Shown here: positions 41,462 to 51,853 of the stretch, piece after piece
How the letters are laid out: each line of letters starts with the position of its first letter
Position numbering within the stretch: position 1 is the first letter of the stretch
From: Mrakia gelida
Taxonomy: Eukaryota > Basidiomycota > Tremellomycetes > Cystofilobasidiales > Mrakiaceae
Direction: 5' to 3'
Assembly: GCA_024345305.1 (NCBI GenBank)
Contig: BRON01000015.1
Span: forward strand, 186,001 to 250,000
Length of the DNA stretch: 64,000 nt
Notes under the pieces: model-generated
What the model saw: the letters and a program-made list of their open reading frames with translations, nothing else
The model's database searches: none
Told to the model about the DNA's origin: nothing
Made by a program: the position numbers and the translations under genes

Positions 41462-44400
41462 TCATCGAGCGCTCTTCCTCGCCTTCTCCCAAAACACGAT
41501 CTCCTCGTCGGTTTTGATCGTGCCGAATGAGATCTACACGCGTCCGAACCCACACCCAAACTGAGTCAGCTCTCGTTCGTTCTTCGAAAAGCACGAGTCC
41601 AAGCGAGCGAGAAGTGGAAGAGGGAGAGAGAGCCGAACTCACCCTCAGCCTCTGAATCACCCCATCGTAGATCGTCGACGTGAACGCTTCCTTCTGGGCG
41701 GGATCCTTGATCTTGCTGGCTTGAGCGGTGATGAGTCGAGCCATTTCTTGGCGGAGTCGGAGGAGGCTGGAGAAGCGGTGGGAAGGGAGGGGGGAGTCAG
41801 CGAGGGTTAGGACGGACGAACGATGAGATGGGAGGAAGGAGCGAATCGGTTCGAGGCAACGAACCTTCCGAACAGCATCGATTCCTCGGCGGGAGAGCTT
41901 AGAGTGACGATGGAGTTGAAAAGAGAGGTGTAGCGTTTGGAGACCTGCGAGAAAACAAACGGGGGCAGGAGGAGAGGAGGGAAAGAGACGCGTCAGTTTT
42001 TGGTTTCAACTCGAAGCCGTCCCGTTCGTCGTCGACGTTCTGCGTGCGTCACCTCCCTTCCTCCACTCTCCAGCCATCTCCCAAACTCGCTCCTAGACGA
42101 CCGAAGGCACAGAGCAGCGTGTCGAAACAAGACTCACCAACTCAATCCCCCCGTCCCTAACCCTCCCACCCATCCCCATTCCCAACCCACCCAGCATCCC
42201 TCCCCCTCCCCCAGCCAGATCCGCCATCTTCTTCAAACTCTCCACGTTCGCTCCCATCCCCTTCTGGAACATCGGCCACAGGGCCAGTTTCTGAGCCATC
42301 ACGAACGACTCGAGCGGGGTAGTTGAGCGAGATTCGAGTTCGACGAGGAGAGCTTCGTTGAGTCGGATCATGGAGAGGAGGGAGGGGAGGGTTGGTAGGT
42401 AAGGGGTTGTGAGGAGGGTGGTTATCAGGGTCTGAGGGCGGTGGGTTAGGTTGGATTGAGGTGGGGGCAGGGGTTATTGGTGGGTGGGGAAAAGGAAAAA
42501 GAAAGGGTGACGGGAGGGAAAGGGAGGAGGCGGAGAGTCAGCGAAAACGCGTCCCTACTTCAACGCTCGAGCAAAACGAAGCAGCCTTGTACGAACCTGA
42601 CAATACGTCAACGCCGGATCAAACACCAAATGCCACAGACTCTCCATCTCCGTCTTCTCATCCTTCTCCGCCACGCCCCCCAATCCACCTCCACCTCCTC
42701 CCGTCGTCGAACTCCCGCCGTTCCCAAACGAGCTCTCCCTCCTCCCACCAGTACCAGCACCAGAAAGTGAGCTCTCCCTCCTCTCCAACCCAGAACCTCC
42801 AGCCTCCGAAGCGACACCTCCCAATCCACCCCATTCCGAAGCACTCTCGCTCATCAATCGCTGCATTCTCCCTCCACCTCCTCCAGGCGAAGGGAGAGGG
42901 AGGTTCGAGGACGAGTTGTGGTTGAAGTTTCCTGTGGTAGAGGAGTTGGAGCGGGAGAAGAAGCGCACGAGGAAGGTGTATTCGGCGGAGGCGTTGTCGA
43001 GGAGGACGAGCATGATGGAGCGGAAGAGGGCTTCGGGGGGGAGGATCTGGTGGGGGGGAGGGGAGAGGGAGAGACGCGTCGAATGGAAGGAGGGGTCAGT
43101 TTTCGAGACGAGTCGACGAGGAGAGAGCGCGCATGCTCGAAGACCAGGCAGAGTAGAAGTGTTCTGTGCAAAGAGAGGGGGTCGCGACTCACAAAATCCT
43201 TCGCGTCAGCCTGGAAAGCGAGCATGACTCCCTCTCCGTCGATGGTTGAGCTGGCGAGGAGGGAGGATTCGAGGTCTTGGCCTAGGGGGATGGACGCTGC
43301 TCGAGCTTGAGTTTGTTGAGATGGTGCGGAGGTGGAGGTTGATTTGGAAAGGGATGCTGAGAGGTGGGACGAGCAGCGAAGATTTCGGTCAGGACGAAGG
43401 CGAGCGGAACGATGAGCATGGGACGGGACGTGAAGGGTGTTTTGAACTCACCAGCAGCCGTCGACGCGCTCGACACGGATCCGATGAGTTCAGGAGCTTC
43501 CGTCCAACGAGCCTGTAGAACAAATAGAGCAGACGCAAGACGAGAGGAGGTCAGCTTTCGGACGCGTCGAGTTCAAAGTCGAAGGAAACTCAAAACTCAC
43601 CCTCACCAGCCCCACCGCCCTCGCATACCTCCTAAACCCGGTCTCGTGATACCCTCTCGCTCTCCAGACATAGCTTCTCCGTATCTCCGCCGCCGTATTG
43701 GGTGCTCGTTTGAGCAGGAAGACGAACAGCGGTCGATGTCGAAGGAGGATGGACGTTTGTAGAACGGGGAGGTTGATGGATATGGACGTCGAGAGAGGGG
43801 TGAGTAACGAGAGGAGGTGAAGTCGGATTTTGGTGGTGGCCTGGTTGAGCGAACGTCGAACAACGAGAACAAAAGGGTGAGATGGTGGTGAGACGAATGA
43901 GAAACAGAAGGCAGGTCGAGACGACACCGAACTCACCGTGATTCTCAGCCATTCCCCTATGCGATCCGCATCCCCAGCAGCTTTTACTCTTCCTCTCCTC
44001 CTCTCCACGTCCGTCAGGACCCTCTCGAGCTCCTCTACGGCAGGCATCCAAGCGTCCGAGACGGGCGAGTCCATGATGAGGGTGACGAGGGAGGGAGGGA
44101 AAGTGATGGATTCGACGAGGGATCGGAGAGGTTTTTCGATGGTCTGGAGCGTGCGATATACACGGAGATATAAGGAGTCAGTTAATGGCTGACCGAGTCG
44201 AGTTTGGGTGTATGGAAGAGAGAAGAGCGAAGAGAGACGAAAGACGCACCCTTCGGCCTCCTCCCCTTCGCTCAATAGCCTTGCTCCTAGTCTGCAGGTC
44301 CTTGATCTCTCCAGATACGGATGACAGATCGGTTTGGAAGGTCGACAAGAAGGAGGATAAGTTGGTGAGGAGGTCTGCTGAGGCCTGCGAAGACGAACGA

Positions 44401-44927
44401 GCGAGGGAAACAAGGGGAAGGAGGGAGGAGGTGTGAGCTTGAGCTTTCCTCCTTCTTGCTCGTCACGGCCGTCAACGAACGACGAAGGGAGAGGACTGAC
44501 CTGAATCTGATCGTGAAGCTCGTTGTAGTCCTTCTCGCGACTCTCGACTGCGGATGAGACCATAGAAGAAGGAGAGGGTGAGCTCGAGGGGATGGGAGGA
44601 GCAGGAGGAGGGAAGGAGAGGTGAACGAACAAGCTTGCAAGATGGCTTCGTCCTCGTCGTCGGAATCACGTCCAGCAGCTTGAAGGAGTTCGGAAGGACC
44701 AGGAAGGGAGAGGGTATCGAAGACTGTGGGTTCAAAGAGGAGAAAATATTAGCTTCGAGGGGCGGAGGGGCGAGAAGAGGAAGGCGAGGACGAACCCGAG
44801 AGATCGTGAGCATAAGGTCGAGAGCCCTGTGAGAGAGACGAACGAGGTCAGCTCTGGGAGTCCGGCAAAGAGGAGTAGAGAGGTTGCTCACCGATGCTAC
44901 AGGAGATGCTGATTCTACCTCAGACAT
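41462..44927 (-). CDS. VPS52: GARP complex subunit Vps52
   Basis: Minus strand, ATG at 44927 (MSEVESASPVAS) to TGA at 41462, about thirteen exons. N-terminal coiled-coil region: SREKDYNELHDQIQ, LSSFLSTFQTDLSSVSGEIK, DLQTRSKAIERRLRGRR. Then the conserved core EKPLRSLVESITFPPSLVTL, DSPVSDAWMPAVEELERVL, TKIRLHLLSLLTPLSTSISI, LPVLQTSILLRHRPLFVFLL, AAEIRRSYVWRARGYHETGF and RRYARAVGL, all diagnostic for Vps52. C-terminal part: SLWHLVFDPALTYCQ, FVMAQKLALWPMFQKGM, and the end TIKTDEEIVFWEKARKSAR. Gly/Ser-rich loops interrupt it near 42700-42850. Vps52 with Vps51, 53 and 54 tethers endosome-derived vesicles at the trans-Golgi. Its promoter is shared with ATG3. Confidence 0.9.
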
Positions 44928-45055
44928 GGTTGATTGATTTCTTAGATCCTGGTCGTTGGCACGACGACAGCGAGGCCGAGCGAAGGAAGGAGATGCGTTC
45001 GAAGCGGCGGTCGCAACGCCCAGCATCTCTCCACCTACCACCTTTTCTCGCAGAT
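44928..45055. promoter_or_regulatory. 128-bp bidirectional promoter of VPS52 and ATG3
   Basis: The VPS52 (-) and ATG3 (+) start codons are only 128 bp apart, so the two genes must share core regulatory sequence or overlap in 5' UTRs. No TATA box is evident. GACGACAGCGAGG and CAACGCC strings are present but I assign no factor to them. Confidence 0.6.
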
Positions 45056-47569
45056 ATGAACACACTACAAGTGAGTTCAGACTTGTATCTATAAGCTCGT
45101 ATGCATACGAGTCTGACTCGTTCTCTTGTTGCGTCGTTTTAGAGCAGCTTCTGGGCCGTTCGAGACTACCTGGCCCCTGTGAGCTTCCCTTCCTTCCCTC
45201 TTCCAGTTCTTCCTCCTCCTCCTTCTTCGTTTACTCCTTCCTCCAGCTGACCATCTCCTTTTATTGCTCTTCAGGTCCTCAAAGAGTCCAAGTTTAAGGA
45301 GCACGGGAGGATCACGCCAGGTGAGTGCGAAGAGAGAGAGGACGACGTGGTGGGTGTGAGGTCGGACAGGTCGAGGAACGAGCACCGTAGGAAGCTGCCT
45401 CTCCTTCCTCGTAGAAAGCCGTCTTCGAGGTGGAGAGCGCATATACGTGTCTCTCCACCCACTGCCGATCCAGACTCTGCCGAAAGAAGCGAAGAGCTGA
45501 CCGTCCACCCTCTCTCTCGTTCCCTCCTTCCTCCATCTTCCCCGCCTCTCCCCTCTCTCTCACTCATCTCCTCCCACCCCCCTGCTTTCACCACCAACCA
45601 GAGGAGTTCGTCGCAGCCGGAGAGTTCCTCACCTACAAGTTCCCAGTCTGGACTTGGTTAGTTCTCCCTCTTCGTTTGAGCTTCCGTCCTCTCCTTCGCA
45701 GGAAGCTCGAGCTCACCACCTCTCCCCTTCACCAAACACTCGTCCAGGGAGCAAGGAGATCCTTCAAAGATTCGAGACTTCCTCCCTCCAGGGAAGCAGT
45801 ACCTCATGACGAGGAACGTCCCATGCTTGAGGAGAGCAGCCAACTTGGATTATACGGATGCTGATGAGGTGAGTCGAGAGCGGGCTGAAGCGGAGGGATG
45901 GAGAGGCGAGAGGTGAACGACGGAGCTGATTTGTTTTCGTCCGTGTCCCTCCCACAGGACGCCGAGCGAATGGTCTCCTTCCTCGAGGAAGCTGAAGAGG
46001 ATGTCCCTCCACCAGGAGGACGAGCTACCAAGAAGAAGGACGACGATGAGGACTGGGTCGAGACAGGTCGAGGTTCGTCTTTCCTCTCCTCTCCACTCTT
46101 CAGCCCACCTCGTCTTCGCCTCGCTGACCTCCCTTTCCTCGCCAGCCAACAACTCTCAGAACTCCAACATCCCTCAGGACATCCCCGATCTGGAACCCTC
46201 ACCACCCTCGCATCACTCGGAACTGCCTTCGGGAGACTTGCCCTCGCTCGGAGATCTCTCGCTTCAGGGTTCGTTTCCTTCGTCGCGTTGCGTTCTCGAT
46301 CAAGAGACGAGAAAGCTGACCTGTTTGCGTCTCGTTCGAGCAGATGGACCATCAGAGGAGATCCCTGATATGGACGACATCCCAGATATGGACGACGAGA
46401 CGGACGGGTTTGGTGGAGTTGAGGAGGAGGAGGACGAGGCGACTGCTCCGTACGTTTGACGTGTCTCTTGCTTCGTCTCGATGGTTTGGGCTGACCTACG
46501 ACCTCTTCAACGTGCACTCGCAGTACTCCTGCTGCCGCTGCTTCGGGAGGACGGGAGAACCTTCTCTCGATCCGGACCTACGACGTGATGATCACGTTCG
46601 TTCATTCCTCCTCTGCTCCTCGTTTCTCTCGCGTCGACTGACCTCCCCCCTCGTCTGCTTCCTCTTTCACAGCTACGACAAGTACTATCAGACTCCTCGT
46701 GTCTGGCTCCTCGGATACGACGAGGTTCGTCTGTCTCCCTCTTCTCCTTTCCGGTTTCGTTTCCGTTCTCGTTCTCGTCGCGTCAAACTCACTCCTCCCT
46801 CCCTCGCTTCGCTTCTCTCCTTGCAGAACAAAACCCCTCTCACTCCCATCCAAACCTTCCAAGACATCCCCGCCGATCACGCTCACAAGACCGTCACCAT
46901 GGAGACCTTCCCTCACTCTGGAACTCCTCTCGCGAGCGTTCATCCTTGCAAACACGCGAGGTGAGTCCTCGTCGCTCGCCCTCCTTCCATCCCACTCGCT
47001 GACCTCTTCATCCTCTCTGCTCCCCTTCCATTCCCTCCCCCCCCCCCGTCCTTTTTCCGCTCGGTCGTTTTCACAGCGTCATGAAGAAAGTCATCGAGAA
47101 GATGGGAGCTGCCGCCGCGGAGGAACAACGTCGAGCTCTTTCCACTTCCTCCCCCCCTCCTGCCTCGTCCGCCGCCGCGACGAAGGAGAAGAAGAAGGGT
47201 TTCCTTGGAGGAGCGATCAGGAAGGTCACCGGTGGAACGTCAGCGTCAGCTAGCTCGAGTGCCGGTGCAGCAGCAACGGGAGGAGAGGCGGAGGCGGATG
47301 ATGGAGGCTTGCAGGTCGATTACTACTTGGTCATCGTATGTCCTACCTCCTCTCTGCTTCCTTGTTCGCTAGTAGGACGCTGATCTCCCCTTCTCGCCGT
47401 CCGTCTAAATCCTCAGTTCCTCAAATTCATCGCTTCGTTCGTCCCGTTTTCTCCCTGTTCCCTCCCCGCTCTCGTCTCTCGAACTGACTCTTTGTTTTCC
47501 CCGATTCGGTTGGTTTCGACTCACAGCATCGTCCCCACCATCGAGGTCGATTCGACTACGGCGTTCTAG
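45056..47569 (+). CDS. ATG3: autophagy E2-like enzyme Atg3
   Basis: ATG at 45056; exon 1 is only MNTLQ, then [20 protein letters not shown] (membrane-curvature helix region), [53 protein letters not shown] and an acidic flexible region ([17 protein letters not shown]). Then [52 protein letters not shown] and SVHPCKHA, whose Cys in HPC is the catalytic residue. C terminus: VDYYLVIFLKFIASIVPTIE with VDSTTAF before TAG at 47567-47569. An unusual Ala/Ser/Lys-rich insert of about 75 residues ([15 protein letters not shown]...) separates the HPC segment from the C-terminal segment. Atg3 transfers Atg8 to phosphatidylethanolamine. About nine introns. Confidence 0.92.
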
Positions 47570-47974
47570 ATCACCTCAGACACCTTCGCACTCGGCTGGA
47601 TCGTCGTTCGATGCTCGGTCGGAGGGACGCGAGACGAGACGAGAACGGACGAGACGAGGAGAAGGGCTCGAGGGTCGGGCGGTTGGTATGCTTTGCTTTG
47701 CTTTTGTTTAACGTACGTACGTTCCTTTGATTGATTGGTTGATAATGATGAGCAATTCCTACGAGATGAGAGGAGGAGGAGGATGGAGAGAAAGAAGAGG
47801 GCGAGAGAGGGTGGAGCGTCGGAGGAGAGTGATTTGAGAAGTGCGACGCGTCCAGATCCGTTCCCTCTTCGACCTCAGATCCGGTTTTGAGACAAATCGA
47901 TCTAGTTCAAAGATAGCCGAGGAGTCTTGAACTCATTCGAAGGAGCTTGGAGCTTGGAGCTTGGCTGGAAGCTG
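47570..47974. other. ATG3 3' flank with a heptamer repeat
   Basis: No gene seen. Contains GACGAGACGAG-type pentamer runs (47630-47665), GACGCGTC at about 47847, and three tandem copies of GGAGCTT at 47942-47962, immediately before the upstream element of RNA-gene copy 2. Confidence 0.5.
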
Positions 47975-48110
47975 CCTCCGCTCTTCCTTTCCCGCCATCT
48001 CTCGCTCCAGCTGAGACGCGAATGACGAACCCTCCCAGCTGCTCCTCGACTTCCCCAGTCTCCCAATCTACGTCCAACTCCTCTCCTGCTCCATACGCGG
48101 TATACCAGCC
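47975..48110 (+). promoter_or_regulatory. conserved upstream element plus TATA-like box of RNA-gene copy 2
   Basis: CCTCCGCTC, then TTTCCCGCCATCTCTCGC, CCAGCTGAGACGCGAATG align with the blocks at 2480-2396 (-) and 12509-12591 (+). TATA-like GGTATACC is at about 48099-48106, roughly 107 nt further on and about 44 nt before the conserved RNA start. Confidence 0.5.
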
Positions 48111-48139
48111 AAAAACAGAAAATCGAGCCGGCAAGACTT

Positions 48140-48430
48140 TTCAAGAGAGGTCAAAAGCCACCTCAAAACAATACCTTTCAACTAGGCGTTGGGTTTGTGT
48201 AACCCAACGGCCTGTGGTAGAACCACCCTCGAATAGCTACAGTATGAAGATAGGCCTCGTGAAGTCGAGTTGCGTCGGTCACTGGTTCGAAGTCAAGTCG
48301 TCCCCAAAAAATGACTATAACAAAAAAGGTTCTGGCTCGACGCGAATGTATAACGCTCAGCACTCCCTTTCCAGGGACAAAAAGCCCAGCTGACGAGCTG
48401 GGTTTATGGTTTTGCTTCACTCTTGAAGTC
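48140..48430 (+). ncRNA. structured ncRNA candidate, copy 2
   Basis: Homologous to 2045-2295 on the minus strand. Starts near GAGAGGTCAAAAGCCACC (48145). Stem 1 is CGTTGGGTT/AACCCAACG (about 48187-48209), a perfect 9-bp helix placed where copy 1 has GGCCG/CGGCC. Stem 2 GTGGT-AGA-ACCAC is identical in both copies. Stem 3 CTCG...CGAG has the same arms with a changed loop. Stem 4 CCCAGCT-GACG-AGCTGGG (about 48385-48402) has different arm bases from copy 1 but pairs fully. A T7 run follows near 48431. A-box-like TGGTAGAACCA and B-box-like GGTTCGAAGTC are about 58 nt apart. Similarity continues past the T run to about 48525 (CTGGTTGCTC, GGGTCGACGCGTCGC). No known RNA class recognised. Confidence 0.6.
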
Positions 48431-48525
48431 CTTTTTTTCGTCTTGAGATGATGCTCCCAGACGCTTCTGGTTGCTCGTTGTGAGGGAGAAGAAGGGAGAT
48501 CCGCGAAAGGGTCGACGCGTCGCAA

Positions 48526-49089
48526 CGAGGGAGTGCTCGTCCTCCCGAGCGTCTCAGACGCCAGATGCGAGTTTTCGCAAGTCACTACGGTATTGAGTAA
48601 TTAGATCTCTGTCACTGAGCTTTCCTTCGCGACGGACCTCTCGAAGAGGGCGAGACGGATGGGGGGCGACGTACCGAAGGCTTTGGAAGGTCAGCGATGG
48701 GCGATGAGAATGTGAGCCCCCTTCTGCTTGACGTCCTTTTCATCCAAATCTCGGTCCTTCGTTTTTCGCCTCGGGAACAGAAAAGGGGGCGTTCAGGGTC
48801 ATGAAGAGGAGCGACGAAGCGCGTAACAAAAAGAGTCGGTTTCAAGCGAAGAAGAGGGGGACAAGGGTAGGTTCGAAATGATCGAGAAGTGCTAGGGTAG
48901 TCGAGGAGAGGGTGGAGAGTTGTTGGAACGGCGAGGATCCAAGGGGTTCGAAGACGGACGAGGGAGACGGTGGGCGGCGGCGAGTCGTTCGATGATCGTC
49001 GTCGTTTCTGGAGGAGATATGAGAAGGGAAAGAGTCAGCGAGGAGGTTCGAGAAGCTGTGAATGAAGTTGACCTGGACTGACGTTAACT
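48526..49089. other. 3' flanks of RNA-gene copy 2 and the F-box gene
   Basis: No independent gene is supported. On the minus strand an open exon (about 49009-48842 or further) could be an alternative C-terminal exon of the F-box/LRR gene if a shifted splice is used; see that entry. Confidence 0.35.
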
Positions 49090-51325
49090 TCAAGCGGATC
49101 TGCGAGAGAAGAAAGAAGAACGGACGAAGGTCAGCGAAACTCAAAATCGAACGCGTCGAGCACCAGGCGAAGTCGAAGAGGCTCACCGAAGGAAGCTCTC
49201 GAAGGCTGAGATTTCGGCGGCGGGAGGAGGAACTCTGAGTAAAGAAGAAGAGAGACAAGCGTCGAGGTCAGCAAGGAAGGAAGAAAGACGTGCGAGAACG
49301 GAAAGAAGGGCGAAACCGACTCCCCTCGAATCGAACTCGTCGAGATCGAACCCTCCCGCCTTCAAAGCAGCTCTGACCTCCCCCACCTCGCAAGCCATGA
49401 TCGACTGAACAGGATCCTTCAGATCGCCAAGGTCCCAGGTTTCGCAGACGATGCAGGACAGAGCCTTCGGTGACGACGTCGACCTCCCTCCGTCCGTGTC
49501 CTTCATCGAAACGACTCGCTCTCCACCCTTCATCTTCGCAATCGCGTCGTACCCCACGACCCTACCTCCCATGTTCGCAACTTCCCACTTGACCAACATC
49601 TCGCCTCCGTCTTCGTGCTCGGTCAAGGGGATCCCGACTCCTGCGACGATCTTCCTGAATCGAGCGAGGTTGATTTCGAGGTCGAGGGATTGGAGAGCTT
49701 GTCGTCCTCCAACGAGTTCGGCGGCGGCGTGGAGGGTAGGATGGGTCATTTCGAGGGTTTCGTAGCAGTATTGGGAGCAGGCGGCGACTCGTTTGAGGGA
49801 GTGGTAGGTTGGAGTGAGGGAGCCTTTGAGGTGGAGGGTGGTGAGGGAGGAGAGGGAGGCGAACGCGTCGATGGCTCCGTCCTGCGAGAAATGAGCAAGA
49901 ACGAAGTCAGTTCGAAGTTTGAGCGTTTTCAAGATAAGAAGGACGGAGGATGAACGTACCAGGTCTGGCCAGAGAAGATCAGCGTCCCATCCTGCTCCGA
50001 GACGAAGGGTGGCAAGACCAGGAGCGAGCGAGTTGAGACTGGCGACGATTGCAGGTTCGACGGTGAGAGTATCTCGACTGGCGAGATGGAGATCCGCAAT
50101 CCCGGACCTCCTTCCTATGATAGCCTTGTAGGCTTGAAGGGGAGTCGACGTCCAGGAAGAGAAGTCCAACGAAGGGGACGAGGAACCAACTCCGTTCGAC
50201 CACAAACGCCAGGTGTTCGAGTTCAGGACGAACGATCCCCAGGCTCCGACGGTGGGTTGAACTTGCTCCAATGACGTCTGAACGGAGAACACCTTCGAGA
50301 CCCAGTCGAAGGAGGATGGTCCGGGATCCTCTGGTACTCGCACGTGAAGGGAGACCAGGCCGGGGAGGAGGCGCGACGCGAGACGTCCTTCGTTGCTGCT
50401 AAATCCCACGCCGTTGACGTGATTTTCGACCTCGAGGTTCGATACGGCCACTCCGTAAAACTGGAGATAATCGAGAAGTGATCCTAGGAGGGCGAGATCG
50501 CTCCCAGCTTCGTCCGCGAAGACGTTGACTTCGATATGGGGAACGACGAGGGGAACGGGTCGTTTGGGAAGGAGAGGGAGAGGATCCTCGAGAAGATTGA
50601 GCGTGTTCGGATGCTTGTTGCAGACACGATCGTTCAGACTCAGCGTCGATATGGATGGATGGCAGTAGACCGCCTTGAAGAGTTGGGTGGAGAGGAAGGA
50701 GAAGGGAAAGGTGACGGAGGTGAGGTTTGGGAACTTGGGGAGCATTCCGACGAGGATCTTGCTGAAGGCGGCCTCTCGATCCAAGGAGTAGACTCTGTTG
50801 ATGACTATGATGGACCTGAGCATACTGTCCTTGGTCAGCTAACTGAGTGACGGCGAGAAGAGACGACGAGAGAGTCAGGAGAGGGAAGGACGGGGAAACC
50901 GACCTAACGAGCTTCTTCCTCTCTCCGTTCTTGCAGAGCTTCTTGAGCGGATCGAAGCTTGCGTTCTTTTTGGCTTGAACGACGAGCTCCTTAAGAAGAA
51001 CTGGGTTGGAGAGCTGCAGAGGCAGGAGGGAAAGAGGTGAGAAGCAGTTCGCGACGTCGACAACTGGAGGGAGGGATCTCGAGAGAAAAGAGGACTCACG
51101 TCCCTGAAGCGCTTACAAGTCTCGGAGAGGGAAGCGAGGCTTTCAGGAGGAAGGAAGCGCATCATCTGCTGGAGAACCTCCATCGGGATCCCGAATATGA
51201 AGCAGTTCTGTATCGTTAGAGAGGAAGAAAGAAGGGAGGGACGGTCAGCTTCAGCTCCTCCTCCCTTTGCTCTGGAACGCCGTCGAACGTACGTCGGGGA
51301 TGGTGTTGGAACGAGTAGATCTCAT
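49090..51325 (-). CDS. F-box/LRR-like protein with a suspicious donor site near its 3' end
   Basis: Minus strand, ATG at 51325 (MRSTRSNTIPD), intron with GTACGT donor, then the F-box: FIFGIPMEVLQQMMRFLPPE, LASLSETCKRFRD. Later exons hold irregular LRRs: VYSLDREAAFSKILVGMLPK, FPNLTSVTFPFSF, SISTLSLNDRV, APGLATLRLGAGWDADLLW, LSSLTTLHLKGSL, ALQSLDLEINLARFRKIV. Near the C terminus LSCIVCETW and MACEVGEVRAALKAGGFDLD resemble the gene at 57313 (SCYACNGRS and TGCEMSELREYLVGRGFDMD). At the next expected donor (AG then GTGAGT in the relative) this gene has AG-GGGAGT, so the normal site is lost and GTCGGT four bases on may be used with a frame change. The end at 49090 assumes the ancestral frame (FESFLRSA, stop); the alternative continues to 48842 or 48612. 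F-box proteins recruit substrates to SCF ligases; target unknown. Confidence 0.7.
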
Positions 51326-51853
51326 TGAAGAGGGTTTCAGGTGTAGTATGAGGACTCAAGGAATGGGTTTTGAGGAGGAAGAAGATTTGCAGGTCTTGAA
51401 GACGCTCGTCGTTGGGCGCAATTGGATGCGTCGACTCGTCGAGCTCTTCTCGACTCGCCCTCTCCCCACGAACGGCAACTCCCTCCCTACCCTCCCTCCC
51501 CCATTTCGCGTCCCTTTCTGTCCTTCAAATAGGTCTTCGCATCTCATACAAGCTCCCGTGAGTCTTCTCTCTCTTTTTTCAGTGCGGATGCTGAGGTAGA
51601 GCTCGAGGTTCTTGCGGCGACGCACGACGCTGAGCTCCCCTCCTTCCCTCCAATCTCCGCGTCGCCTTCTCCCCCTCTAGCTCGTTCGCATCCACACTCA
51701 CCCATCCCACTCTCGAACGCATATCATCCTCAAAGGTGAGGGTCTCTTCTCGTATACTTTTTGGAAATGGATGCGTCGCTGTTGAGCTCTATCTCTCCTT
51801 CGCTGACTCCCTTCCCCTTCCGTCCCTCTCCTTCGATCCTCACCCCTCCCAGC
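51326..51853. other. divergent promoter between two genes, probable 5'-UTR intron
   Basis: On the plus side, GTGAGGGTC (about 51737) to CCCTCCCAG (about 51852), with branch CGCTGAC, looks like an intron in the 5' UTR of the next gene. The rest is CT-rich leader. No gene seen. Confidence 0.45.
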
